Source: Toxotes chatareus (taxonomy: Eukaryota > Chordata > Actinopteri > Toxotidae). From it: a stretch of 64,000 bases of DNA. The first letter of the stretch is position 1. The number at the start of each line of letters is the position of its first letter. Where the stretch lies: positions 15,904,501 to 15,968,500 of the forward strand of contig CM028896.1 in NCBI GenBank assembly GCA_016801885.1, given 5' to 3'. Below the pieces are notes generated by a model, which ran no database searches, had not been told where the DNA came from, and saw only the letters and a list, made by a program, of their open reading frames with translations. Both the position numbers and the translations under genes were made by a program. This document shows positions 11,206 to 23,000 of the stretch, one piece after another.

Positions 11206-12292
11206 TAAATAATAATAAATATGATAGATAAATAAAATAATAACATCGTGTCACATCTCCTAAAAGTCGAGATAATTAAAAATACGGATGTTAGTGCGGC
11301 CTGTAAAATGTTCTATGGAAATGCTGCAGATTTACTGAAACAAAATGACACAACTCTTCCCTAATTTCTAAAATTCAACATTTTTTTTTAAGGCTAATGA
11401 AAGTTTCTTATAATACGTTTTGCGATATAAACTCAAACTCTGGATATTTTGGGACGGTTTTCAGATAGAAAGTAAAAACCAAAATAAACTGAATGTCCCA
11501 ACATGCTGTTTATTTGTTTATTGTTATTAATTTGGAGCGTTTGTGTAAACAGATATCACACTGAGCTCACAGGATCCTGGAAGGACATAAATCTGTGTTT
11601 TCCTGGAGCCGATTTATTGTTGGTTGTTCGCATCATGGTGATGATCACGGGCTGATGTCGTAACCTTTTTATGTGCGCTCACAGCTCTGATAACATGACC
11701 TGTCAGTGCACCGGCAGCCATTACACCTGCGCCTCCTCACTCATCACAGCACCTCTCTGTCTGTCTGCAGGTCTGGTTTCAGAACCGACGCGCCAAGTGG
11801 AAGAAGCGCAAGAAGACTACCAACGTCTTCCGGGCTCCGGGCACTCTCCTGCCGACGCACCACGGCCTGCCTCAGTTCCCGTCCGCCGCGGCAGCAGCGG
11901 CGGCCATGGGCGACAGCCTCTGCTCCTTCCACGCCAACGACACCCGCTGGGCCACGGCAGGGATGCCCGGCGTGTCTCAGCTGCAGCTACCGCCGGCTCT
12001 GGGCCGCCAGCAGGCCATGGCTCAGTCACTGTCTCAGTGTAGCCTCGGCGCCGGGCCGCCGCCCAACTCCATGGGTTTATCCAACATGTCGTCTAACGGC
12101 TCCGGGCTGCAGTCACACCTCTACCAGCCTACTTTCCCCGGGATGGTACCCGCGTCCCTATCCGGCCCGACCAACGTGACCGGCTCGCCTCAGCTGTGTA
12201 GTTCCCCGGACAGTGACGTCTGGAGAGGGACAAGCATCGCCTCGCTGCGCCGCAAAGCGCTGGAGCACACAGTATCCATGAGTTTCACCTAG
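8099..12292 (+). CDS. otp: orthopedia homeobox transcription factor, complete
   Basis: Three exons, 8099-8135, 8658-9064 and 11771-12292, join in frame into 321 codons plus TAG; human OTP is 325. Exon 1 encodes MLSHADLLDARL, the conserved OTP N-terminus, which is why this ATG is chosen over the longer open frame starting in intron 1. The homeodomain spans about residues 103-162 (RHRTRFTPAQLNELERSF to VWFQNRRAKWKKRKK). It has glutamine at position 50, and intron 2 splits it between positions 46 and 47 as in many paired-class genes. An alanine run precedes MGDSLCSFHANDTRW. The OAR motif GTSIASLRRKALEH lies at about 301-314, near the C-terminal SMSFT. OTP is a nuclear factor that specifies hypothalamic neuroendocrine neurons. 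Fish have two co-orthologues, and I cannot tell otpa from otpb. Residues 82-91 form a Q6N4 tract that I do not recall in the human protein. Confidence 0.96.
8136..8657 (+). other. otp intron 1
   Basis: The intron has donor GTGAGT and acceptor TCTCTGCAG. It separates the short first coding exon from the exon with most of the homeobox. Its 3' part stays open in the frame of exon 2, so naive ORF calling yields an upstream start at 8462. That extension is intronic because the known N-terminus is supplied by exon 1. Confidence 0.9.
10170..10345. promoter_or_regulatory. candidate intronic conserved element of otp
   Basis: This low-repeat segment contains TTTATTGATGACC, CTTTAATTTTGCC, TTTAATGTAATTGATC and CCTAATGATGAG. 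Such a cluster of homeodomain-type cores in a developmental gene intron is suggestive only; no conservation could be measured. Confidence 0.25.
11127..11203 (+). repeat. (CA)n microsatellite, about 38 units
   Basis: An uninterrupted CA run of about 77 bases in otp intron 2. It is the longest pure dinucleotide run in the window and is followed by an AT-rich (AAATAAAT) tail. Confidence 0.97.
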
Positions 12293-13190
12293 TGAGGAGG
12301 GTCGCCGCGCAGAGCTTTTCTTTCGCTCACACAGAGATCTTCTGCATTTAGTTCTTATTCATCCAGACCATCCAAACGGTGCACCGGGGAAAATACAACC
12401 AGGATACTTGTTCACATCACAAAGTGCAGAGCTGCACACCTGGCATTTTTTTCTCCCGAATCACAAACCAGAGGGAAAACTGAAGCTATTTATCAGGCCC
12501 GTTGGCCTTTATCAAGCATAGGGCTGGTTCTGTTTTAAGCTATAATTTATTATTTCGCATGTACACTATGACGACTATTTATTTGTCTATTTAAATTAAC
12601 TTATTCGTTTGTTCAGTATTTATTTATTTGGCACACGCAGCCCTCGCTCTTACCGTTGCAGGGTTTTCGGTGACTGACGGTTTTTGAAGACAAATTCTGT
12701 GGATACTTTGAAACACAAAACTAGGGTTACAGATTCCGTTTCCAAGCCTGCTGCACAGCACGCAGCTCTGATGGGGGCCGAAGGGATGCACGGTGGACGT
12801 GCAGCGACAAGACACCTGGAAGTTTAAAAGAACGAGAACATGAAAGATTCACCAGGAGAGGGAGGGAGGGAAAACTGATGTGACAGGAATCAGGACGACA
12901 TGGACTGCATGTGCTGTTCAAGGCAAAAAAAAAAAAAAAAAAAAAGGGAAATACTATAAATTAAGACATGGAAACTGACTCTAACTATAATCTGTTATAT
13001 AGGATGTTTTGTGTAGCGGAAGCTCTCTTGTTCCCATTTGGTCAGTTTGTGATAACTTATGTTTCCAAAATTATGTCTGTGCTTATGATCAAATATGACT
13101 TTCTTAAATGTTTGAACCATTTTGTTTCATGGACATGTTTATATCAATTAAATGTAAATGATCAAATAAAAATCATTTTCAATTATGTCA
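12293..13190 (+). other. presumed otp 3' UTR
   Basis: AT-rich sequence follows the otp stop codon. A consensus AATAAA at 13165-13170 is a reasonable polyadenylation signal, giving a 3' UTR of about 0.9 kb. An A run lies at 12925-12945. The small open frames are not supported as genes. The end position is inferred. Confidence 0.5.
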
Positions 13191-15614
13191 CATCACGAAT
13201 CAAACCTTTCTCAACCTCCTTTCTTGAAGCAGTTTAAAGAAAGCAAACGGTGCATCCGATCGCTTTGTGGTTCTGTGCGGTTTCAGTCCGGTCCAACACA
13301 TCGATGTTCCACCTGCACGTCCCTGCTCCACCGTATCCTCCAGTGTAAAGCTCCAGGTCAAACTAAATTATGAGTCACCTTCACATTTGCATCTGTGGTT
13401 AATACTGAGCATTGACTTCACCTCTAATCCTCTGTTCAGTGTTGTGTGTCAGGTGGAACTAAGTCAGGACATGAAGAAGCTGCTGTGAACTCACTGTGAA
13501 GCTAAAAACACAGCAGCAGTAAAAGTATTGTATGTTTTTTCATCAACAGGACTTTGGTCTGTGCACACACACCTCTGAGCATTTTGGGGAAATTATAATG
13601 AAAAAAAAGATCTACTACATGTCCTTCTTGTTAGATCCACATAAAGTGAGAAGCAGGTTCACGTTGAGGATTTTTATCATTCACTGATCAAGCTCTTATT
13701 AGTGAGTTAAACCATAGAATCCTGTTAATCTTCTGACGCTGGCTTCATTGTTCTGTTTTTCTTTTTTTCCCCCTGATTTTCTGATTTGACAGGAAGCTGC
13801 TGCTGAGGTGCTGCACAGACTTTGTGTATCAGTGTCTCTGTGTAGATTGTGCTCTTTTGTGTGCGACCCACAGGTAAGTGCGTCATTTTACTTCAGGTTA
13901 TTAGAGTGGACCCACAATGACTGTGCTTTGTTTTTGATCCTTAAGCCTCCCACTGCCTCTGCTCGCCCAAACAATGTGAAAATACCAATGTAATGATAAT
14001 TCTGAGCAAAGGGGGAACATCAGCTGTGCTGCTCGTGTCACTGGCCACGACTTAAATACCAACACATCTCTTTAGGCTTGTGTTAGTGAATGTATTAATG
14101 CCTATGAAAGCTCCATTGGCTCTGATAGATTCATGATGGAGAATTGAAGATAAAAACCACAGTTGGCATCGTGGAAAATGATGTTGCTGTTGCTTGTCTG
14201 CAGTTTGTGAGTTTGGCGTCAGTGTGGAAGTTCAGCACCTGTTGGTGTCATAAAGTTCTGGGTGATAACGTTCAGTCGACAATTGCGTGATCTATTATTT
14301 CATATTACTACATATTTTTTTTTGTGTTTAAATCCAGCTTTCAAATGAGTAGAGTCAGGGTGCTTTGAAAACTAACTGGACGTTTAACTATATCCATGTA
14401 TATGCTTTAGACGTTTCCTTTTATTCATAAGACCCTGCTCTCTGAGTGCTCAGAGTATGGTCTTCACATTTGCTGTCTCTGAGCATGTGCTGTACAAACC
14501 CTGTGTATTTTAAACTAATCCAGAATGTGTTTTTAAAAGGGCGTCTGTGACTGTTTCAGTTACACATTAGTTCACTTTGTCCTGTTATTTTTCTCTTTCA
14601 GCTCATTAATAATGTTTCAGTGAAGCTGATTAGATTTCGGTGGATTTGATTTAACTCGGGAACTTAGCCAAAGAGCCACGTTCTCTTCTATGACTTATAT
14701 TTAAATATTTCTTACAGGCCGGAGGAGGTTTAACCATCAAACATCTCACCTAAGAAATGCTAAAATTAAAACTGAACATAATTCAAGTTGCCAAGATATT
14801 TCTTCTTTCCTTTTCTATCTTCTTTATCATCTCATGACCTCTCACCTTTATCCTGTGACCCTTGAAGGGCTCCCCATCTCCACGCTGAAAGCTAATGCTT
14901 CAGGTGCTTTTTAACATATATAAGTAGAAACTTTTAACTAATGTCAGATTTATTTTTAAAGAGCTGAAATAAACTGAAATAACTCCTTTAAAATAAAAAA
15001 TCTTCAGGTATGCTACAGATACATGCAGAATGTGTATGTTTATGTACATGATGTGTTTATAATCAAGAAGGAGCGATTGGGGGCGGGAAGCACTGGGATA
15101 AAGATTTTTGTAGTCTAGCGACAGATGTGAAATAATATTACATAAATGTAATAATTTGTTTCACTATCACGCAGGTTAATTAGTTTGTGGAAATGGGTAA
15201 CCTATTTCTCATTGGGTAATTTGTCACACGCTGACGAGGTAGCCAATCAGTGACCCCGCTGTTGGTGGGTTCATTCTCCCAGAATGCTGTGCAGCGAGTG
15301 TGTCGCGGAAAATGTGAGAGCAAGCCAATGTTTACCTCCTATTTATTCCACACAAATAAATGAAATCAGTCAATAAACCATCCAAGGGTGAATATGGCTC
15401 TCTCTGTCCTGGATTATGAATGAGAGCTCATTAATTTTCCTGTGTGTGCGTTTGTGTGTGTGTGTGGGCATTTGTGTTTCTGTCCACATGTTTACAGATG
15501 TGTATGAGAAGACGATGTCTGGATGAAATGATATGAATTTATATTTGTGAACATACGTATTTATTTTCCTGCAGAGGTCCAAATATTTTTCATTGTCTTT
15601 ACAAAATAACAAAA

Positions 15615-15760
15615 GTAGTTTGACATGTCGGAAAATTCGCTTGTTTGAATTTGATGCTGGCTCACATCAGTCTGTACAGTCAGCAGCTGGTTAGCTTAGC
15701 TTAGCATAAAGAGATTGCTCCAGGACCAGTGTGGACAGAAGGGACAAATACAACAACCAC
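15615..15760 (+). repeat. dispersed teleost repeat (GGTTAGCTTAGCTTAGCATA type)
   Basis: TTTGACATGTCGGAAAATTCG, read as TTTGACATG then TCGGAAAATTCG, is followed by CAGTCTGTACAGT, CAGCAGCTGG and TTAGCTTAGCTTAGCATAAA. I recognise this order from a repeat widespread in percomorph genomes. Only a fragment is present. The family name is unknown to me. Confidence 0.6.
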
Positions 15761-16084
15761 AATGAGCATGTGTGAGCATGTGAGCAGTGTTTTGAGACTT
15801 TAAAAATGTGAATTTCAGTAACAGCTAAATGTTATCAGTTGTAATGAGAACATGATCTGAACCCTGGAGCTGATGTTATTGTCTATAAGTCACAAGTACT
15901 TTCAACAGCATGTTTTCCAAAGTTTACGTTTCCAACATCTTTAATTCAACCAATGAGAAAAAGAGAAGCTGATCTCTGAAGTCAGTTTGAGCCACACATC
16001 TCATTATTATTGATATAAAAAAAATCAAATCCTCTGGGTTTTTTTGGAGCAGAGACATGTTGGTGGCTTCACATCCACGTTATG

Positions 16085-16350
16085 AATCCAAATTCATGAG
16101 AACTTTAATTTTATTTGACAGGCAGAGTCTAGGAGTGTCTTGGTGATTGTTATTCCAGATGGCGGCGAGAAAATCCCATTCGAAGGTTTTATTAATTTTC
16201 GTTAAAATGGAAGAGGTTCGCCGATGCTTTGCTCTCACAGTGACGAGGCTGACTGACATCTCGCTGCTCCCTCCATTTGTCATTGTTTGAAAAGGTCTTA
16301 ATTGTATTACATGCAAATGAAGAGATTTGATTTTTGCCCATTATCTATTC
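16085..16350. promoter_or_regulatory. candidate conserved non-coding element downstream of otp
   Basis: The segment is free of repeats and carries TTCATGAGAACTTTAATTT, GGTTTTATTAATTTTCG, CTTAATTGTATTACATGC and the octamer ATGCAAAT (about 16310-16317), followed by CCCATTATCTATTCATAAG. Homeodomain cores combined with a perfect octamer next to a hypothalamic homeobox gene suggest an enhancer. This is inference without an alignment. Confidence 0.35.
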
Positions 16351-18054
16351 ATAAGAGAAAATGAACAGAACATTAGTGGGTCACCAAATGAGGGAGGGAG
16401 GAGGGAAGGAGGAGGAGGGAAAGGGAGGGAGGGTTGAGAGACAGACGATGATGATCAGTTAGACAGAGAAGAGCAAGATACAGAGTAAAAGAGAACTGGC
16501 AGCTTTACATTACTGTGCTGTAATGTCTTCTAACTTTTTGGGACTGCACAAAAACAATCCTTCCATCCCCATATCGAAGCTGTGTGAGTGTCTGTATGCG
16601 TGGATGTAATAGGTCAAGGCTGATAATTAACCTATGATGACTGAAACACAGCAATTACAGTCATACTCATGTGACAAATCAAAGTGACAGAAGCTTGAAT
16701 ACACTCATACGTCCTCCCTGGTTTTAGCTTTAGACCATCATCCTCTGGATTATGTGCCATATATATTCTAATGAGATACACATCCTCTTTGTTTTAATTC
16801 AGTCTTATGGCATAAATTAAGTTTAAAGGGCCAGTAAAAAAAAAGAAAAAAAAAAGAAAAAAAAGATGCAGCTGTTGATCTTTTCTTTTTTTTTTTTTAG
16901 AGAGAGATTTTTGACTTGAAATGGCTGAAACTGTTAAAAATACCCATTTGATTTGTGTAATTTGTGCTGTGACCTGCAGTGGAGTCCTTTACACTGTACT
17001 GGACCGAAAGACAGGCACTGCACCAGTTTATTTCAATTCATTCTCACACATAAGGTCCTGCAACCATAAAAACACACAAATACACCCCATGTGTATTCAT
17101 CCGCAGCTGAAAATAGGCCCCAATAAATACACAATTTACTCCGGTTTGAGTAACATTTGCATCTGTGGATTTATATCTGCAGTAGGAACAAATGAACCTC
17201 AGGCTGACAGGGTAGGGAAGCTGGAAAATACCGACCAACACATCAGTGGTTTCAATCTTGTCGTGGAATTCTTTTGATTAAGATTATAAGATTATACATG
17301 TGGAATAAAACCAACCTTGTCCTTAAAAGGGTGAATAATTTGTTGGCAGAATTTAAGATAATAAAAAGAAAATTCATGTTCTTAACACACAAAAACTGAT
17401 GTGGACGTGAGGTTTTTGTAAAGAAACAGAAATTATGGACAGGTCCTGTGTGTCATTAGCTGTGGACTTATGAAGACGCTACTGTACATGTGGAGGTCTG
17501 AGTTCAGGTCTCCTGTGGAGGCAGAGGCCACAGTAAAGCAGAACACAGTGAAAGACTGATGAAGAGGGACAGTGAAGTGTGTTGGTCAGGAATGAGCCTC
17601 TCTCTTCTACAAGGCCCCTCCGAACAGCGAGGGAGGGAGCCCGTTATTGAAAACTGTTGTTGGGCCGTTGTTAAATTACAGCTTAATTCCTTTTCCATCA
17701 TCATAACCATTTGTTTTCCTTACAGGCTGGAGATAGGGGGATGCGACCAGGCACTAAAGCGCAGGAAGAGGGGGACGGGCAGACTTTTCTCTTTGCTCTG
17801 ACTCTCGGTTGGTCTTTAGTGCTGTGAGTGTTTTGGTGGCCATCGCATCATGACTTCACCTCTTAGCTGATTCTTGCCATTGGTCATATTTGACATCTGG
17901 TCTGCTCCAGACCGAGGCTGCTGCATTCAGGAACCACTTACTTTTTTTTTCCAATTTTCTTCCTGTTACCTACCCTCCTGTTCTCACCTGTTTTTTTTTT
18001 TAATAATCTTACTTCATCTTTTCTCTCATCTTCTCCTTATAACGTGTCAGGTGT

Positions 18055-18420
18055 CGGTTGGTCCACCACTGGTCCAGACTGAAATATCTCAACAGCTACT
18101 GGATGAACTGAGGATAAATCCCACTGACTTTGGCAGTCCTCTGACCGTTCCTTCAATATTGGATGAATTTTTATGAACATCTTCCAGATACACTGGTTCA
18201 GGTATTAATGTTTAGTGTACAGTGTGTCCTAATGACTTTTCTGTAACACCACAATGAGGTTGACAATTTTGGCTTTTAGTGAAATAGCTTGACAACTCTT
18301 GGATGGATTGCTTTGAAATTTGGTACAGATCCTCACGTCCCCATGTGACATGTTAACATGCAGCTCTGGCAGCACAGCCTCACAGAGCGCTTCTGTACTT
18401 GGATCACATTCCTCCACATC
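18055..18420 (+). repeat. dispersed teleost repeat (CTGAAATATCTCAACA type), with internal duplication
   Basis: The blocks GGTCCACCACTGGTCCAGAC, TGAAATATCTCAACAGCTAC, ATCCCACTGACTTTGGCAGT, ACCACAATGAGGTTGACA, AGTGAAATAGCTTGACAAC and TTTGAAATTTGGTACAGAT follow the order of a repeat I recognise from many percomorph loci. Two related half-units (GAAATATCTCAACAGCTACTGGATG and GAAATAGCTTGACAACTC then TTGGATGGATTG) show the internal duplication typical of it. Confidence 0.65.
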
Positions 18421-19749
18421 TTTTGGATTAATTATGTACTGACTCAAAACACTTCTCTGGAGTCTGCATGTTTGACCCATTCATTCAGAGAGCTGACAGG
18501 TAGTTAAACAAACAGAGCATCACCCGTCCTCACATCTAAAACCCATTCCCTCCACCTCAACCAATCCCTCTCCCTAACCCTCCTCCTTTCTCTAGCTGCC
18601 CTTGAGCTTTTCTATTACCACATGGAAAGCACCTCGCAGCCCCTGACAAGCGCGGCGGATCGACACTAAATCAGAAATCAGTGCCAGCCGCAGATCTGAG
18701 CCACCATGAAGGTCACAGGCCCACACTGCGTGTCGTCTCAATCGGGGGAGCAGGAGTAGACACGGCCAGGGTGATGTGTGACTGTGTGTCTGGTGTGTGT
18801 GTATCAGTGTGTTAACAGGGGAGACACCGAGAGGAGGAGAATACAGAGTGGAGGGAGAGCAAGTCAACATTAATGCAAAAGTCTTTGGAGGGAAGTGATG
18901 AAATAAGAAAAACCGTAGGCAGAGAAAGTTCAAATCATACAAGAGAATCAAACAAATTATTTGATTTTAATTTGTCTTTTTAGAATTATACCCACGATTT
19001 ACATGAATACAAGAGGAAACCATTTGCAAAAATATTTGGTTGTGCCTTGCTAATAAAGGTTTGGCCCTCATCTGATCTCATGGGATTGTCACACACTGCC
19101 ATCTAGTCGTTAGAAGGAGAATGACACTGAATTAAACAGGATACACAGCCGACTCTGCATCAGAGTCCCGTCTGATCTCTGTTACATGCAGAGTTTGAAC
19201 TCTAAGAGGCCGTTTTCACATTCATCTGTGGAAAGGGGGAAGATTTCTCTGTGCTCACCTGAAATCTATGGGTTTAGTACATGGACAAGCCGGTCGTGGT
19301 CCAGAATGAAAACTATTCAAGTGTGCTGTGGAAAGGTGAAAGCTCCAGGGCTCATACGCTGAGAACTGGTCTTCAGTTGAGCAGGAAACATCTTGTGTCC
19401 AGCAGTAAAATGTGTGGAAAAAAAAAAAAAGAAATATTAGCATGAAGGGTTCCCACACTGAGGAGGAGTATTTTTTACACTGATGCATCAGTACTTTTAG
19501 TTCAGTAAGTGATCCGATCCGAATACTTCTTCCAACCGTGGAAATGTTGTATGAAAGTACAGATTTTTATACATCCTAAAACATGCCCGGGGCTGATGTT
19601 TAACTTTTCTAAAAATAAAAATGTTTGGCGCAGCAGATTTTACTATCGCTTCCCAAATATTAATCGACCTGGATGAAGCTTGTCCTACAAAAGCTTCCGT
19701 AGTTGCAGTCACATGAATGGTTTGTTGTGATCATGACCGAAATTCTGCT

Positions 19750-20047
19750 TTTCTATCATGTAGCTTATATGTTACACAGTTCGGTTTTATATTTGGCAGC
19801 TTTGGTGAAATAATCCGAGCGTTTCATTTCAAAAATCCTGCCATAAAGGCGACAAACAGGACGAAATCCCAGAAAGCGAAAGCGCTTTGTTTATGCGAAT
19901 GACCGGTAAGATCATTCACACACGCCCGTAGCGTTAGCTTGTTTGTTGAGCGGGGTTTTTGCTTCATAAACATGTAAATATGACTCTAACGTGTCTTTAT
20001 TCTGTGTCGTCAGCTAACGTTAGTGGGTGAACAAAAAAACCTAAGTC
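19750..20047 (+). promoter_or_regulatory. presumed wdr41 promoter and 5' UTR
   Basis: The 300 bases before the wdr41 ATG are relatively CpG-containing and lack a TATA box. A possible non-coding first exon may end at ACCG with donor GTAAGA at 19906 and splice to the acceptor GTCGTCAG near 20013. I cannot tell whether that intron is used. Confidence 0.35.
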
Positions 20048-23000
20048 ATGCTTCGGTGGATTCTCGGTGGTCGGGAAGCTCAAAGCTCGGTGGAGGTGAG
20101 ACGGCCATGAAAACGTTATGTTAGCTGTAATCACGTTTACTCGGGGACTGTGGTTAGTAAAATTTTCAGGTTATTTCATTCCTACTCAACATTTCAGAGG
20201 CAGACATTACACGTTTTCCTCCACTAGCTGCACATATCTGACAGTTACAGCTAAGCTACAGGTTAAATTTACATGAACAGAAAGCTAAGATGAGAATATA
20301 TAGATTGTATTTTAAAAACAAACAGCTGCCAGCCTTTGTGGCTTTTGCCTCAAGGGCCACATGTTCATGAACTGGTTATCATCAACACCTGTGATTCCTA
20401 ATGTCTGAAAATCCTTCAGTTAAAGCACAGTTCATAATTCATGTCCTCACCTAAGAGATAACGTCCAGTCGGGAATGATGAGAAGACACAAACTAAAAAG
20501 GTTGGAAAAGCTTTTAAGTAACTGTCGAAGGCTTAACAAGGTAAAATAAACCAATATTTCACAAAAAAATTCAAAGATTAGAGAAATATCTGAAAACATC
20601 TAACAGTTCCTCAGTTTTATCCAGTGGAAACCAGCTCCATCTCAAGCAGCTACAACAGGAAAATGGAAAATAGTCTGTAGATGAATCTGAGACAATAAGC
20701 GATTGTTACTGCCCTAAAAAATGACAAAAGCACAACATGTCCCCTTGAAATTTAGTGAAGTAAAAGTATAAAGGAAAGTGCAAGTCCCATAAAATTAAGT
20801 ATAGTGCTTGAGTAAATGTGGTGAGTTACTTTCCACCACAGTCTGTCTCTGCTCTACTTTCTCCAGCCTTCCAGCGTCTGCCTCTGCACCTCAGCCTGTT
20901 TGTCTCACTACTTTCCCTCTTATGTCTGCAGAAAAGCCCTGTGTTGTGCATTGGTGAGGAACAGCCCAAAAACTGGTTCACTGAGCTGCAGGTGCTGAAA
21001 GGACATTTTGACATTGTTCGATTTCTGGTGCAGATTGATGACTTCAGGTAAGCAGACCACAACCCCCCCCCTTTTTTTTCTCTTTCTCTCTAACCTCTCT
21101 CCTCTCTACCCTTGGCTGGCCTCTATCCCCCTGTGATTGACAGGAGATCCTCACCTACAGCAAACTTACAGAGCATGACAAGAGCCCAATCATCACCACT
21201 ATGTGATTGTGTGTGCACAGCACAGTATAACCAAAGCCCTTTAATGCTGTCCATACACACATACACACATATAAGGGTTTTGCACCTGCTCTCTTCTCTG
21301 CGCTGCGCTGTGGAAGCATGCTGCACACTGGCATGGTACAGTGGGTCTGCATAAGTGCTCAGATTGGGATTTATAACAGAACTAAGTGTGTGTGTGTGTG
21401 TGTGTCAGTAGGTGGGGGTTGCTTCACGCCTGGTCTCCTCCAGTAATAACCCCCTCCTCTGGGTCTTGTCCTCTCCGCACACAGGTCCACAGTCGGGGGC
21501 AAAGGCCAGAAAATTCTCTCCGGATTGCTTTTGAAGTCTGAAAATATATCCTCGACAGTTCCTCTCTTCTCATTTTATCTCTCTTTTTTTTTATCCGCTC
21601 ATCCTTTCTGTTGATTTTGGATACAGGCAGTGTGGATGGTTGAGGGTCAAAGGGGCAAGCGAAGGTGCTAAGCCCCAGGACAGATGATTTTTAAGATTTC
21701 TCGGCTGGAGATGGAGCTACGGGAAATGATTCCTCACATAGATAGAGATTTTCTGGCAGTGTTTGACTAGCCGACCTGCTAAAGGTGATCTCCACTGAGG
21801 TATTTGTGTCACATGAGTCTACTTGCAAGATACAGCTCGTACCTTTCATCTTATCTTTTCCAGATGTGCCTCAGCAGGAGATGATGGCCTGGTTTTGGTG
21901 TGGAATATTGAGGTAATATTTTGCAAGTGCATTATTCTTGTGCTTTGTGAAGTTGCACCCAACGCTGTGGCTCTAATTACTGATTTTCTTTTGGTCTGAC
22001 CGTTAGACCGGCGAGAGGCTGCAGGAGCTGAGGGGCCATTCCCAGCAAATAACAGCCATAACCACCTTCACCTGTAATAATGGACTCACGTCGCACACCT
22101 CGCTCATCACCGCCTCCTCAGACAGAAGTCTCAGTGTATCCTCAAACCAAAAGACAAATGCAGACACCCCTGCATTTAAACACACACTGAACTCGTGCAT
22201 ATGCAGCTGTTGTGTTTGTAATTCAAACTTGATTCTCCTTAATTTCATTTGTCAGTTGTGGGACCCTGATACAGGCAACAGGGTTCAGACCATTTCAGAT
22301 CTTCAGTCTTCTGTGAAGGTAATTGTGGGGGAGGTTCTTCCCCACAACGTGTTACATTTATTTTATACACAAACAGGAATAAAAGAGACTCACAGTTCAA
22401 CTTCAGAATAAATTATACAACTGATGAGATAATGGATTAGTGTATTCATTCGTGAGAAGGGAGCTTCAGCAGCAAAATAAGTTTTAAAATCCAGAACTGA
22501 CAGAGGCTGCGTGAGAACTGCTGTTTTACTGCAGTGACACCACTCCCTCTTGTGCCACAGATGCCAAATTGCTGCACAAGCATTGTGGCTCCTTCCCTCA
22601 AGGTCCAGTCATGAAATAAAAAGAAGGTTTATGTAAAAGATGCCTGTGTGTGAATGACAAGAATGAAGGACTAATACTGTTCATGACAACAGTGGTTCTG
22701 TATCATAATCAGTCACCTGTCGTTTATCTCACAGGTTTCACATGATGCCTGTGTAAAAATAGAATGTGTGTGGACAGTGGGTGCGCTTCAGCTTGTAATA
22801 TCTGAATCCACATATTAAAGATACTGTGTTATCTTATAAAAGAAGAAATAAGATTATTAGAAGTTAAATGTAATTTACAGTATTCAAGTGTATATTTAGT
22901 TCAAGGTCCACAGAATTCTATGTTAATGTCCCGTTTCATCTCAGTAGCTGTTAAATATCACTGTGCTCTAATTCACCAGCGACTAAATGTTTTTTATCTT

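Larger units (their letters stand above)
9065..11770 (+). other. otp intron 2 (interrupts the homeobox)
   Basis: A 2.7-kb GT-AG intron. It contains an A run (9561-9581), a minus-strand B-box-like sequence near 9904-9914, a possible conserved block at 10170-10345, a G/A-rich stretch at 10846-10876 and a long CA microsatellite (11127-11203). No additional exon is supported. Confidence 0.9.
13191..20047. other. intergenic region between otp and wdr41
   Basis: No protein-coding exon is supported in these 6.9 kb. It holds a dispersed repeat fragment at 15615-15760, a candidate conserved element at 16085-16350, A- and T-rich simple sequence at 16836-16900, a dispersed repeat at 18055-18420, and the wdr41 promoter region at the end. 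The 15040-15330 stretch, with CCAATCAG at about 15243-15250, is also repeat-free and could be regulatory. The remaining sequence is ordinary intergenic DNA. Confidence 0.65.

Noticed and set aside
13800..13993. Possible extra exon ending at a GTAAGT donor near 13874
   Set aside because: The open frame has no recognisable domain, and neither neighbouring gene needs an exon there.
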